Source: Sodalis ligni
Lineage (GTDB): Bacteria > Pseudomonadota > Gammaproteobacteria > Enterobacterales > Enterobacteriaceae
Assembly: GCF_016865525.2 (NCBI RefSeq)
Contig: NZ_CP075169.1
Coordinates: 5,580,337-5,644,336, forward strand
Length of the DNA stretch: 64,000 bases
Direction of reading: 5' to 3'
This document shows, piece by piece, positions 19,608-28,000 of this stretch (within the stretch, counting starts at the first letter, position 1; every line of letters starts with the position of its first letter). The notes below the pieces were generated by a model, which saw only the letters and a program-made list of their open reading frames with translations, was not told where the DNA came from and ran no database searches. A program made the translations under genes and the position numbers.

Positions 19608-20153
19608 ATGTTGAAACCGATGACATCAATTGCCGCCGCCAAACATTCCCCACTGCTGCTCGGAGGCGCCCTGCTGCTGATATCCGGCCTAAGTCATGCC
19701 ATGGGGGACGATTCATCAACCACTCCCACCTGCCCGAAAGGACAAATTTATGATTCGCGCACCAAAACCTGCATGGTGGATAAAGGCAGTATGATCTCCG
19801 ACGCCGACCGCACCCGCTACGCCTATACCCTGGCGAAAGCCAAGCGTTATCAGGAAGCCCTGGCGGTGTTGGACACCTTAAAACAACCTAATACCGCCCA
19901 GGCTTGGAACTATCGCGGCTATGCTACGCGCAAGCTGGGCCGCACCGACGAAGGCATCGGTTATTATCAGCGCGCCATCGCCCTGGACCCCCACTATGCC
20001 CAGGTACGGGAGTACCTGGGGGAGGCGTGGATGATCAAAGGCCGGCCCGATTTGGCCAAAGCACAGCTGGCCACCATAAAAACCTTGTGCGGCACCGGCT
20101 GCGAGGAGTATCGCGATTTGTCCAACGCCATCCAAGGCCACCCTGAATCCTGA
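19608..20153 (+). CDS. Exported tetratricopeptide repeat protein
   Basis: 181 residues. The N-terminus has a long signal peptide (hydrophobic LLLGGALLLISGLS, cleavage near SHA-MGDD). A short Cys-containing segment follows (CPKGQIYDSRTKTC), then two to three TPR units at ~65-165 (RYQEALAVLDTLKQ; AWNYRGYATRKLGRTDEGIG; YYQRAIALDPHYAQ). Two further Cys occur near the end. It is probably periplasmic. It lies 26 bp before an ECF sigma gene and may belong to its operon. Related TPR/sigma/anti-sigma triplets exist in other proteobacteria. Confidence 0.75.
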   Translation: MLKPMTSIAAAKHSPLLLGGALLLISGLSHAMGDDSSTTPTCPKGQIYDSRTKTCMVDKGSMISDADRTRYAYTLAKAKRYQEALAVLDTLKQPNTAQAWNYRGYATRKLGRTDEGIGYYQRAIALDPHYAQVREYLGEAWMIKGRPDLAKAQLATIKTLCGTGCEEYRDLSNAIQGHPES

Positions 20154-20179
20154 CGGGCCCGAGGCATAAACACCACCTT

Positions 20180-20794
20180 ATGTTATCCTCATTAACCGGT
20201 CCTTGTATTCTGGAAAAGGCTGTTCCTATAATCTGCCGAGACACTGAATTGGGGCAGGAGAACGCTATCATCGATACCCATGATATCCGCGACGAGCTGG
20301 GGCACTATTTGACGCGCTTATGGCGCTACGGTATGGTGTTGTCCCGCAAACCGGATATAGCGGATGATTTGGTGCAGTCCACCTGTGTAAGGGCTATGGA
20401 ACGTGCCGGGCAATTCACCGCCGGCACGGCACTGGACCGCTGGCTTTTCTCGATTCTGCACTCCATCTGGATCAACGAGATCCGATCGCGGCAGATTCGC
20501 CAGGGGCAAGGATTTGTCGATATAGACGAGGTGACGGCACACAGCGGTGAATCGGATTCGGTAAGCCATATCTGGGCGAATCAAATCATGGACCGCGTCA
20601 ACCAATTGCCGGAGGCGCAGCGCAATGCGGTCTTTTTGGTCTATGTGGAGGGGTTTACCTATCAGGAAGCGGCACAGACCCTATCCGTGCCCATCGGCAC
20701 GATTATGAGCCGGCTGGCCGCCGCCCGGCTGACGCTGGCTAAAGACGCCGCCATATCATCGGCCCGGCCCCAGGTGGAGGGCGACAAGGTATGA
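20180..20794 (+). CDS. ECF-type RNA polymerase sigma factor
   Basis: 204 residues from ATG 20180; the first ~35 residues are atypical and a downstream TTG near 20250 is possible. Region 2 is seen at ~55-90 (KPDIADDLVQSTCVRAMERA, DRWLFSILHSIWINEIRS). Region 4 is at ~135-185 (LPEAQRNAVFLVYVEGFTYQ, EAAQTLSVPIGTIMSRLAAA). It overlaps the anti-sigma gene by 4 bp (ATGA), so the two are coupled. It directs RNA polymerase to a small, unidentified regulon, probably including its own operon. Confidence 0.88.
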   Translation: MLSSLTGPCILEKAVPIICRDTELGQENAIIDTHDIRDELGHYLTRLWRYGMVLSRKPDIADDLVQSTCVRAMERAGQFTAGTALDRWLFSILHSIWINEIRSRQIRQGQGFVDIDEVTAHSGESDSVSHIWANQIMDRVNQLPEAQRNAVFLVYVEGFTYQEAAQTLSVPIGTIMSRLAAARLTLAKDAAISSARPQVEGDKV

Positions 20795-21768
20795 CAAAAC
20801 GCCCCTTGGTTCCGCCGCTGACCGATGAACTGCTGGTGGCTTACCTGGATAATGAATTGGATGCCGACCAGCGCCGACAGATTGAACAGCGGCTCGGCGA
20901 CGATCCCCAGCTCGCCGAACGGCTGGCGCTGCTGGACCAGGCCAGCCTGCCTTTCAGCGCGGCTTACGCCGTTATGCTCAATCAGGCGCCGGCGGCGCGT
21001 TTGCGGGCCAGGCTGGAGAGTCTGACGGAAGCAAACAGCCCGAATGGCTTAGACCGGCCCGATGGCTTGGATATTCCGCATGACCGGGATGGGCTCGACG
21101 GCTCGGGTAATCCGAATGGCCTGGATAGGCATGATGGCTCGGGTAATTCGAATGGCCTGGTGGATAGTCATGATGGCCTGGGCATTGCAAATGGCGTAGA
21201 CCGGCCGGACGGACGGACGCCGATAACGGCGCCGGCCGCCGGGCGCGGCATCAGCCGCAGAAATCTGATGGCGGCGGCGGTGGCCGGCCTGGCGGTGGGC
21301 ATCCTCGGCGGACGGCTGTCGTTCGGGCTGTTCACACCGGCGGGACATCAGGATAACTGGCGGGATCTGGTGGCGGAATATATGTCGCTCTATACCGACG
21401 AAACCTTCGCGGATACGGTAACATCGCCGGACCTGCAGCGGCAGCAGCTAAAGACCGTCGGCGCCAGGCTGGGATTAACGCTTGATCCCGGGCGGCTCAG
21501 CCTGCCGGGCGCCGAGCTGAAGTTCGCCCGGCTGCTGAGCTACGACAGACAGCCCATAGCGCAAATCGCCTATCTGGATGAAAGTCACGGACCGCTGGCG
21601 TTGTGCATAACCCGCGCCGGAGACGGCCGGCAAGACGAGCCGGAAAGCGAAGTACTGCGCGGGATGAACGTGGTGTACTGGGCTAAGGGAGGACACCGTT
21701 ATATGCTGATTGGCCATAACCCGCCGGCGGAGCTGAACGCGCTGGCGCAAAAACTGATGGCGGCATAA
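20791..21768 (+). CDS. Anti-sigma factor, membrane-anchored, with repetitive linker
   Basis: 325 residues. The N-terminus (ELLVAYLDNELDADQRRQIE) is typical of anti-sigma cytoplasmic domains. Residues ~86-148 are an imperfect tandem repeat rich in Gly, Asn, Asp and His (PNGLDRPDGLD..., GSGNPNGLDRHDGSGN), encoded by degenerate direct repeats at 21040-21215. One transmembrane helix follows (NLMAAAVAGLAVGILGG), then a ~150-residue periplasmic domain. It is translationally coupled to the sigma gene. The repeat lengthens the linker between the sigma-binding domain and the membrane. Confidence 0.8.
   Translation: MTKRPLVPPLTDELLVAYLDNELDADQRRQIEQRLGDDPQLAERLALLDQASLPFSAAYAVMLNQAPAARLRARLESLTEANSPNGLDRPDGLDIPHDRDGLDGSGNPNGLDRHDGSGNSNGLVDSHDGLGIANGVDRPDGRTPITAPAAGRGISRRNLMAAAVAGLAVGILGGRLSFGLFTPAGHQDNWRDLVAEYMSLYTDETFADTVTSPDLQRQQLKTVGARLGLTLDPGRLSLPGAELKFARLLSYDRQPIAQIAYLDESHGPLALCITRAGDGRQDEPESEVLRGMNVVYWAKGGHRYMLIGHNPPAELNALAQKLMAA
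21040..21215 (+). repeat. Degenerate tandem repeats inside the anti-sigma gene
   Basis: Units such as GGCTCGGGTAATCCGAATGG and GGCTCGGGTAATTCGAATGG recur, separated by ATGATGG/CCTGGAT spacers, over about 175 bp. They are in frame and encode the Gly/Asn/Asp linker. Confidence 0.75.
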
Positions 21769-21957
21769 TCAGGCCTGAACGATTGGCGCCGTAGCCATGC
21801 GCGGCCGGTCTTTCGGATTAGACTTGCCGGCGCAAGAGCATGATTGGCAACCGATCGGCATGAGAACCATGGCAAGGTTCAGTCCACGGAGTGGTTAAAT
21901 GAATCATGGCGCACTGGCGCCGTCAAAAAATGGCGGGCCGGGTACGCTAGCCCTGGT

Positions 21958-22644
21958 TCAAGCTTCTTCGGCCACCGCTACCGGCACCGGTTGTAAGCGC
22001 TCGGCGCTCAGGTTCACCAGATGCGGCCATACCGCCATCAGCGTGGAAACGATGAGATCCAGATCCGCCCGGGTAGCGCCGTCGCGCGCTTGCACCGACA
22101 TGCCCTGCAGGGTGCCGGCCAGATATTTTGCCAGCGCCGCCACCGGCGCGTCGGCTGACAACTCGCCCAGCGCCTGACGGGACTGCAGAAAATCCCTCAA
22201 GGTGTTTTCCTGCAAATGATGGCGGCATTTCAACATCTGCGCCACTTCTTCGGACGATGCGGAGAGCGCGGCCGAGGTACAAATGATAAAACAGCCCGAC
22301 GGCAGGCTCTTATCGGTAAACATCGAGGCGGCCGCGCGGAAAAAGTTCTCCACCGCCTCGGCGACGGTGCAATCCGGACGGGATAGCAGCGCCTTGCCCT
22401 TCTCGGCGAATTTGATGACATACCGCTCCACCGCCGCCCGGAATAACCCTTCTTTGTTACCGAACTCGGCATACAGGGTCGGCGCCTTGGCCCCGGTGGC
22501 CTCCACCAGATCGGACATCGAGGTAGCTTCATAGCCATGGCGCCAGAACATCTCCAGCGCCTTATCCAGAGCGGTATCACGGTCAAACTGCTTTGGACGC
22601 CCGCGACCCTTCTTCAGACATGCCGCTATTTGCTCTGTGCTCAT
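21958..22644 (-). CDS. TetR/AcrR family transcriptional regulator
   Basis: 228 residues. Residues ~18-65 form the TetR helix-turn-helix (DTALDKALEMFWRHGYEATS, MSDLVEATGAKAPTLYAEFG, NKEGLF). The larger C-terminal half is a ligand-binding domain with GCFIICTSAALS, typical of the AcrR subgroup. No efflux or enzyme gene is adjacent on the same strand: upstream is a ~700-bp gap and downstream the anti-sigma gene converges. Target and ligand are unknown. Confidence 0.85.
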   Translation of the reverse strand: MSTEQIAACLKKGRGRPKQFDRDTALDKALEMFWRHGYEATSMSDLVEATGAKAPTLYAEFGNKEGLFRAAVERYVIKFAEKGKALLSRPDCTVAEAVENFFRAAASMFTDKSLPSGCFIICTSAALSASSEEVAQMLKCRHHLQENTLRDFLQSRQALGELSADAPVAALAKYLAGTLQGMSVQARDGATRADLDLIVSTLMAVWPHLVNLSAERLQPVPVAVAEEA

Positions 22645-23369
22645 AACTTTCCTCGTATCCAGTGGAATGGCAGATAATAATTAACGTCCACTATAAAAAA
22701 ACTTGTTACCGCTGTCGAGAGAGTTTTCCGAATTTTGTAAACAACATTTTCCGACAGCGTCCCCCCTTGCTCCGCGGCCTCCCTCTTTTCATCGGCTGAG
22801 TCTCCCCTCCGGGTTCGGGGCGCCCTGTTTTGTCAGGGATTTAAGAGGAGATGCACCGGGGCTAACGGACGACATTACGGACGTTCGCGTGAAACCATCG
22901 GCCCCGCCCGTAGGCCACGCCGCTCGGGTTTGCCAGAAAGCCCGGTGCAAGATTATGGCTCGGTTAATGGCAGGAACTCTGAAGCACAACGCTCTCATGC
23001 CTTGTTCCAGCGCGTTACATAGCGCCGTTACGGTCGCCATCGCATATATTTTTTATTATCGAAGGGTTGGAGAGAAATATATCATATGAAGTTATGATTT
23101 CATTTAACAATATTATCAGTTCATATAGAAATAATTAAAATGGCATTGCCTCCACCGTTAATAGACAAACTTCATTTGCAGCATAGAAACCTCTGATAGT
23201 TCAATTTTTTTCGAGATTTTTTTAAAATTTATATTTATCATCTGCCTTCGAAACTCAACGTAACCGCTTTTATCTCGTGATTACGTTAGGATAATCCCGC
23301 GGATGAAATAACAAATACTAGACCTGCTTCATAATAAGTAACGTGGATTTTTATAATAAGGATGACATC
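22645..23369. other. Long intergenic region with no convincing gene
   Basis: About 725 bp. The left part (22.70-23.09 kb) is GC-rich and open on both strands (128 codons plus, 83 codons minus), but neither frame has a good ribosome-binding site or a family I recognise. It may be a gene remnant. The right part (23.05-23.37 kb) is very AT-rich and leads into the porin gene. Confidence 0.45.
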
Positions 23370-23927
23370 ATGAAAAAGCTTTGTTTAGCGCTGCTAGCCT
23401 GCACCACCCTGGGAACAACCTTCAACACCCTGGCCGACAGTAACCATACGGTTTCATTGGGTTACGCACAGAGTAAGCTTGAAACTGGCCCAACCCTTAA
23501 GGGTGTGAACGCCAAATACCGTTATGAGTGGGATAGCCCGATCAGTATTATCACCTCATTGACCTATATGGCGAGAGGTGTTAATGGTATATACGATGAT
23601 GATGGAAGCATTGGCAAGTCAAAGCTGGATTTTAAATATTGGAGTTTCTCGGCAGGCCCGGCTTACCGCTTCAATGAATTTATCAGTATTTATAGCCTGT
23701 TGGGTTACAATGCGAATAGTGTGAAACTCAACGATATCTCAAATTCCCATGATTCCTTAACCTACAAAGGAAGGTCGTTTATGTATGGTGCCGGTATTCT
23801 CATTAATCCAATGGATAAGCTATCTTTGGAGTTAGGTTACGAAGGTTCCAGCCTCAAATATGACGAGTTTTCACATAAACGACTCGCCATCAACGGCTTT
23901 AACGTCGGCATCGGTTACCGGTTCTGA
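23370..23927 (+). CDS. Ail/Lom/OmpX family outer membrane protein
   Basis: 185 residues from ATG 23370 (AAGGATG before it; an in-frame ATG 27 bp upstream is less likely because MKKLCLALLACTTLG starts a signal peptide). The mature protein begins near DSNHTVSLGYAQSKLE, typical of OmpX/Ail/PagC eight-stranded barrels, with alternating aromatic residues and C-terminal GIGYRF. Relatives give serum resistance, adhesion or stress tolerance. Codon use is AT-rich. It is followed by a strong hairpin. Confidence 0.88.
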   Translation: MKKLCLALLACTTLGTTFNTLADSNHTVSLGYAQSKLETGPTLKGVNAKYRYEWDSPISIITSLTYMARGVNGIYDDDGSIGKSKLDFKYWSFSAGPAYRFNEFISIYSLLGYNANSVKLNDISNSHDSLTYKGRSFMYGAGILINPMDKLSLELGYEGSSLKYDEFSHKRLAINGFNVGIGYRF

Positions 23928-23960
23928 TTGAACTCTACGTTGTCCCCTCGTTATCGATTA

Positions 23961-24000
23961 ATCCGCATTCAGGCCGCCCCATAAAGGCCTGAATGCGGAT
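23961..24000. terminator. Perfect 15-bp stem hairpin after the porin gene
   Basis: ATCCGCATTCAGGCC and its exact complement GGCCTGAATGCGGAT flank a 10-base loop, 33 bp after the porin stop. It is very stable, but no T tract follows, so it may act as a terminator, an mRNA stabiliser or a repeat. Confidence 0.5.
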
Positions 24001-24086
24001 CGCGCCTTTACAGCGGGAGAGCCCGCCGGGGCGACAGTGCAACCGCCTTGCAGATCAACAGCTTTGACCGAATCTAGTACCAGACG

Positions 24087-24210
24087 TGTTAAAGGGAGAC
24101 CGTGCTGATGGGGTCGAATCGGGCATGGGTTTTCTGCCCGACAGAGCACCCCACGGCACGGTAAGCCCGCTATCACCGAGCCATGACCCGAGCGTGTTAA
24201 AGGGAAAACG
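24087..24210. repeat. Dispersed repeat family A (second locus)
   Basis: TGTTAAAGGGAGACCG at 24087, followed by GGGGTCGAATCGGGCATGGG, a hairpin and CACGGCACGGTAAGCCCG (to 24169), matches the copy at 4903-4985. A third start (TGTTAAAGGGAAAACG) lies at 24195. It sits between the porin and gntU genes. The 23.93-24.32 kb gap holds no gene. Confidence 0.7.
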
Positions 24211-24324
24211 TCCTGCCTGCCGCCTATCTCATTAAAGGCAAACCCACTATAACAACACTGTTTAACACTGTACCGCCAACCCAAGGCCATCAAATAGACC
24301 GAACCATCAGGCTGAAAGCCACAC

Positions 24325-25665
24325 TTAAAACAGCGTATAGGCCACCATGCCAACCAGCGCGCCGGTGGTGCCGAGAATCGTCTCCATCAGGGTCCAGGTT
24401 TTCAGGGTCTGCAGCTCGGTAGCGCCGGTCAGCTTGCCGAACAGCCAAAATCCCGCGTCGTTAACATGGCTGCAGACAATGGAACCGCCGCCGATGCATA
24501 CCGATAAGGCCGCCAGCTGGGCGCCGTTCAGGCCAAGGCCGGTGATAACCGGCATCACCAGTCCTACGGTGGTTAAACACGCCACGGTAGCCGATCCTTG
24601 AATAATACGGATGGCGGCCGCCAGCACAAAACAGGCCACCGCGATAGGCAGGCCGGTACCGATTAACGCATTACCCAACGCCGGCCCCACCCCCGAATCC
24701 ACCAATACCTGTTTAAAGACGCCGCCGGCGCCGGTCACCAGCAGAATGATCCCCGCCGGTTGCAGCGCCGCCGAGCAGATTCCCATCACCTTGTCTTTGC
24801 TCATGCCCTGCCGGTACGCCAGGCCGTAGATGGCCACCAGGCAAGCCAGCAAAATGGCGATAAATGGATGGCCCACCAATTCCATCCAGCGGTAAAGCGT
24901 CGAGCCCTGGGCCACAAAACGTACCCCGATGGTTTTTAATCCCACCAGGATCAAGGGGAACAACACCAGCGACACGCTGAATCCAAAGGAGGGCAATGCT
25001 TCGGTTTTTAATGCCGGAGCGGCGATATCTTCCGGCAAAGGGATGGTCACATACCGGCTGATAATGCTGCCGAATAGCGGCCCGGCCACCAGCATGCCGG
25101 GGATGGCCGCCGCCAGGCCGATGGCTATCATCCAGCCATAATCCGCATGCATCTGCGATGCCAGCAGCATCGGCGTCGGTCCGGGCAATAAAAACGCCGC
25201 CGCCGCGGCCACGCCGGCAAATAGCGGCACCAGCAGTTTCACCAGATTGTCGCCGGTACGGCGGGCAACGGCGAACACCACCCCAATCAACAGCATCACC
25301 GCCACCTCAAAAAACAGCGGCAACGCGCAAATAAGCCCGACGATGCCGAGGGCCAGGAACGCCCGCCGTTCGCCAAAGCTTTTGATCATCCTGGTGGCGA
25401 TTTGATCCAGGGCGCCGGTTTCATGCAGTACTTTACCGAACATTGATCCCAGCGCGACGACAATGGCCAGGAAACCCAAAGTGCCCCCCATGCCGGCCTG
25501 CATGGTATCGGCGATTTTTTCCAGCGGCATTCCGGAAAAAATCCCGGTTCCGACGGACACCAGCAGTAAAGCGACAAATGCATGCATACGCGCTTTCATG
25601 ACCAGAAAAAGTAATATCAACACCGAGCCGATGGCGGTGATGACCAGAGTTAAGGTGCTCATCAT
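24325..25665 (-). CDS. gntU: Low-affinity gluconate transporter GntU
   Basis: 446 residues, same length as E. coli GntU and very close to it as I recall: VLILLFLVMKARMHAF, MGGTLGFLAIVVALG, GPTPMLLASQM, IIQGSATVACLTTVGLVMPV and SHVNDAGFWLFGK. It is a GntP-family inner-membrane gluconate/H+ symporter with 12-14 helices. In E. coli gntU is in an operon with the kinase gntK; here no kinase is adjacent. A perfect GntR-type palindrome lies ~190 bp upstream. Confidence 0.92.
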   Translation of the reverse strand: MMSTLTLVITAIGSVLILLFLVMKARMHAFVALLLVSVGTGIFSGMPLEKIADTMQAGMGGTLGFLAIVVALGSMFGKVLHETGALDQIATRMIKSFGERRAFLALGIVGLICALPLFFEVAVMLLIGVVFAVARRTGDNLVKLLVPLFAGVAAAAAFLLPGPTPMLLASQMHADYGWMIAIGLAAAIPGMLVAGPLFGSIISRYVTIPLPEDIAAPALKTEALPSFGFSVSLVLFPLILVGLKTIGVRFVAQGSTLYRWMELVGHPFIAILLACLVAIYGLAYRQGMSKDKVMGICSAALQPAGIILLVTGAGGVFKQVLVDSGVGPALGNALIGTGLPIAVACFVLAAAIRIIQGSATVACLTTVGLVMPVITGLGLNGAQLAALSVCIGGGSIVCSHVNDAGFWLFGKLTGATELQTLKTWTLMETILGTTGALVGMVAYTLF

Positions 25666-25850
25666 GGGTTAACCCGCCTGGCGTAGCCATCTCCGAAGGC
25701 CGGGGCGCTCATCGCCGGGACATCATTTTCTTCTATGCTTGATTTAAACACCGGTTCACTCCACTGGAATAAAAACGTGCCACGTCTTGTTCCGCTACCG
25801 TTTGATAAATTTTTACCAGACGAGTATGAAGCTCGGCTGGCGAATGTGTA

Positions 25851-25864
25851 TGTTACCGGTAACA
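25851..25864. promoter_or_regulatory. GntR-type operator upstream of gntU
   Basis: TGTTACCGGTAACA is a perfect palindrome matching the core of the E. coli GntR operators as I recall them (ATGTTACC...GTAACAT). It is upstream of gntU, a known GntR target. Confidence 0.7.
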
Positions 25865-25906
25865 ATAGTCCGGCTGTCTCTCTTAAAAGGCAAGAAATTA
25901 GACATA

Positions 25907-25927
25907 CATCACACAATATTTGTGATG
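25907..25927. promoter_or_regulatory. Palindrome CATCACA-N7-TGTGATG
   Basis: Perfect 7-bp arms around a 7-base AT-rich spacer, 43 bp further from gntU than the GntR-type site. The half-site order (TCACA...TGTGA) is the reverse of a CRP site, so a different protein or two overlapping half-sites are likely. Confidence 0.35.
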
Positions 25928-26301
25928 CACGTCGAAAAATTTGCTCTAACTCGCACTTTTTTGTGATGAATTCGTTGCGGTATTATCACTGCCGGGGAGT
26001 ATTTTCGGTATGGGGGGAGTCAAGAGACGGAGGCTGTCCCTTGAGAGGAAGAAAATTGCCGGTAAAAAGGGAAGCGACAGCATTATTCAGCTAATTATCC
26101 ATAAATAATCTTAACCAAATATAGGAAGCTCTTTTATTTTTTAGATTAATCATTTTGTAATAATTATGTGAACGTAAATTTTTTTTAATGATCGCTCATG
26201 GTAAGAATAAATTTCTCAACGTTATAACCTCAAATAATTCGAATATTGTCAACGCACCTGCAACTTGAAGCATGACGTGTATATTAATATTATTAACCCA
26301 T

Positions 26302-27357
26302 TCAGCCATCCTTGACCGCGACGGAATCTGACGGGCGAATAGCCGCGACTTCATCCTCCTCGGTCAATTGCTGCAACGCCTGGAATACTTCCTTGGGCGC
26401 AATATTCACCACATTATTTTCCGGCGCCGCCAGCAGGATATAGGGTACCTGCCAGGGCGCCCAACAAACGGGATCGCTGTCGCCGAAGAGGGCGACAATG
26501 CTTTTACCCAGTCCCGCCGCGATATGCATGGCTCCGCCATCGCTGGTGACCACTCTCCCGCACAGCTGCATGGCGCCGATAAGCTCTTCCAGCGTCCGGG
26601 TAGGGATCGGTATCAGGCACGGCAGATTACAGGCCGCGACAATACGGGCGGCCAGGGTATCATCGCCGGGATGGGTGGGGTTGTCCTCCGCCCCCGGCGA
26701 CCACAGCAGGATAATCTGGCAGGGCCCCAAGGCGGCCACCATCTGCGCCAATGCGACGAAATGAGACTCCGGCCAGCGTTGCAATAACCGGCGGGCGCTG
26801 ATCTGCAAGCCCAGGATCGGCAATTGGTTATCAATACCGTATTGTTGAGCCAAGGCAGCGACTTTTGCCGGATCGGCGAACAGATGGAGCGGTCCGGCGG
26901 CGTCCCGGATGCCCAACGGGGCCAGCATGCGATGAAACAGCTGCACCAGATGCTCGGTATGGGGCGCGGGCAAAGGCACCAGTTCGGTGATGGCCGGATG
27001 GGGAACGGCGCCAAGAGCGATGATTTTCGGCGCGCCGGATAACGTGCACCATTTTAAGACCCGTTTATCCCACCGGCTTTTGGCGATAATGGCGATATCG
27101 TAATGAATGCGCCTGATATTCCAAATAATGCGCAACCGGTGCAAAAGTATTTTAAGCAGCGACTCGCCCCGGGCGCGATGATGATTTTTTTTATAAACAT
27201 GTACCCGAAATATATCGGGGTTGCCCGTTAATACCGCCGCATTGTAGCTATTGGCTAATACATCGACTGAAAATCCTCCATTAGCCAATGCGTTTATCAA
27301 GGGGGTAGTTAACAGCGTGTCACCGATATTATCCCGACAAACCACCAGAGCTTTCAT
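26302..27357 (-). CDS. Glycosyltransferase family 9 (heptosyltransferase-like)
   Basis: 351 residues. MKALVVCRDNIGDTLLTTPL is the typical GT9 N-terminus (WaaC/WaaF/WaaQ), and VTSDGGAMHIAAGLGKSIVA with ALFGDSDPVCWAPW is the C-terminal donor-binding region. Such enzymes add ADP-heptose or related sugars to the lipopolysaccharide core at the inner face of the inner membrane. It stands alone, outside any waa cluster, so acceptor and donor are uncertain. It may modify the core or another glycan. Confidence 0.85.
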   Translation of the reverse strand: MKALVVCRDNIGDTLLTTPLINALANGGFSVDVLANSYNAAVLTGNPDIFRVHVYKKNHHRARGESLLKILLHRLRIIWNIRRIHYDIAIIAKSRWDKRVLKWCTLSGAPKIIALGAVPHPAITELVPLPAPHTEHLVQLFHRMLAPLGIRDAAGPLHLFADPAKVAALAQQYGIDNQLPILGLQISARRLLQRWPESHFVALAQMVAALGPCQIILLWSPGAEDNPTHPGDDTLAARIVAACNLPCLIPIPTRTLEELIGAMQLCGRVVTSDGGAMHIAAGLGKSIVALFGDSDPVCWAPWQVPYILLAAPENNVVNIAPKEVFQALQQLTEEDEVAAIRPSDSVAVKDG

Positions 27358-27691
27358 GCTAAGTCTCCGCTTATGCTTATATATAATTTCGGCTTGTCGT
27401 TAAATGAATGCTGATTTAGGGCCGACCGGCCAATGCCCCTGGCTGGAGATATGACAATCTCCCCAATAAAGGGTTCACTCACGAGGAAAATAGACTTTTA
27501 ACAGTTTAAAATTCGAGCATAAACCAATCAGTGAATAAAAGTGTGTGATAAGAGTATCAGAGTGAAAGAACGCCCTGCACGGCCGCGATATCCTTGATCA
27601 AGGGGCGAGAAAGCGTCAGTGGCGTTTTGAGAACCTGCCGGCGCCGGGGCGGCAATGCGCCAAGCCCCGGGCTGCCGGTTTGCTGCCAGGG
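27358..27691. other. Intergenic gap between cbpM and the glycosyltransferase gene
   Basis: 334 bp with no supported ORF, repeat or clear terminator. It contains the promoter region of the leftward glycosyltransferase gene, with AT-rich DNA near 27.36-27.40 and 27.48-27.55 kb. Confidence 0.4.
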
Positions 27692-27994
27692 CTATTTTTG
27701 TAAAAACCGGTCCAGCCGCTGCTGCAGGTGGCGATTTTCCTGCCGCAGGCGCTTGATCTCATCCAGCAGGCCCACCGCCAGCGCGATACCCGGCCAGTCA
27801 AGCTCCAGTTCCTGCCGCAGACGCTGCGCCCGCTTGATTTCATGCAGCGCGGCGGGCTCGAAACGCCAGTTATCATCAGCGTCGTCTTGCGGGGTAATGA
27901 TGCCCAGACCCACCACTTCAAACAGTTCATCCCGGGAAATACTGGCATATTGACAAAATTCGGTAATTTCCAGAGTTACCCTAATGTCGGTCAT
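27692..27994 (-). CDS. cbpM: Chaperone modulator CbpM
   Basis: 100 residues (E. coli 101). ITEFCQYASISRDELFEVVG and LELDWPGIALAVGLLDEIKR match CbpM. It is a small MerR-like helical protein ending in a coiled coil (LRQENRHLQQRLDRF). It binds the J domain of CbpA and inhibits both co-chaperone and DNA-binding activities. It follows cbpA by 6 bp, as in E. coli. Confidence 0.95.
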   Translation of the reverse strand: MTDIRVTLEITEFCQYASISRDELFEVVGLGIITPQDDADDNWRFEPAALHEIKRAQRLRQELELDWPGIALAVGLLDEIKRLRQENRHLQQRLDRFLQK

Positions 27995-28000
27995 GACCTG

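Larger units (their letters stand above)
25666..26301. other. Intergenic region between gntU and the glycosyltransferase gene
   Basis: 636 bp. It contains a GntR-type operator (25851-25864) and a second palindrome (25907-25927), then AT-rich DNA from ~26.1 kb. A 119-codon plus-strand ORF (25735-26094) has no ribosome-binding site and resembles nothing known, so I do not call it. Confidence 0.5.

Noticed and set aside
22703..23089. Plus-strand ORF of 128 codons and overlapping minus-strand ORF of 83 codons
   Set aside because: Parts looked faintly like phage-associated small proteins, but I could not place them in a family, and there is no ribosome-binding site. Described only as part of the intergenic entry.
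25735..26094. 119-codon ORF upstream of gntU
   Set aside because: It runs through the GntR-type operator and has no ribosome-binding site or known relative.
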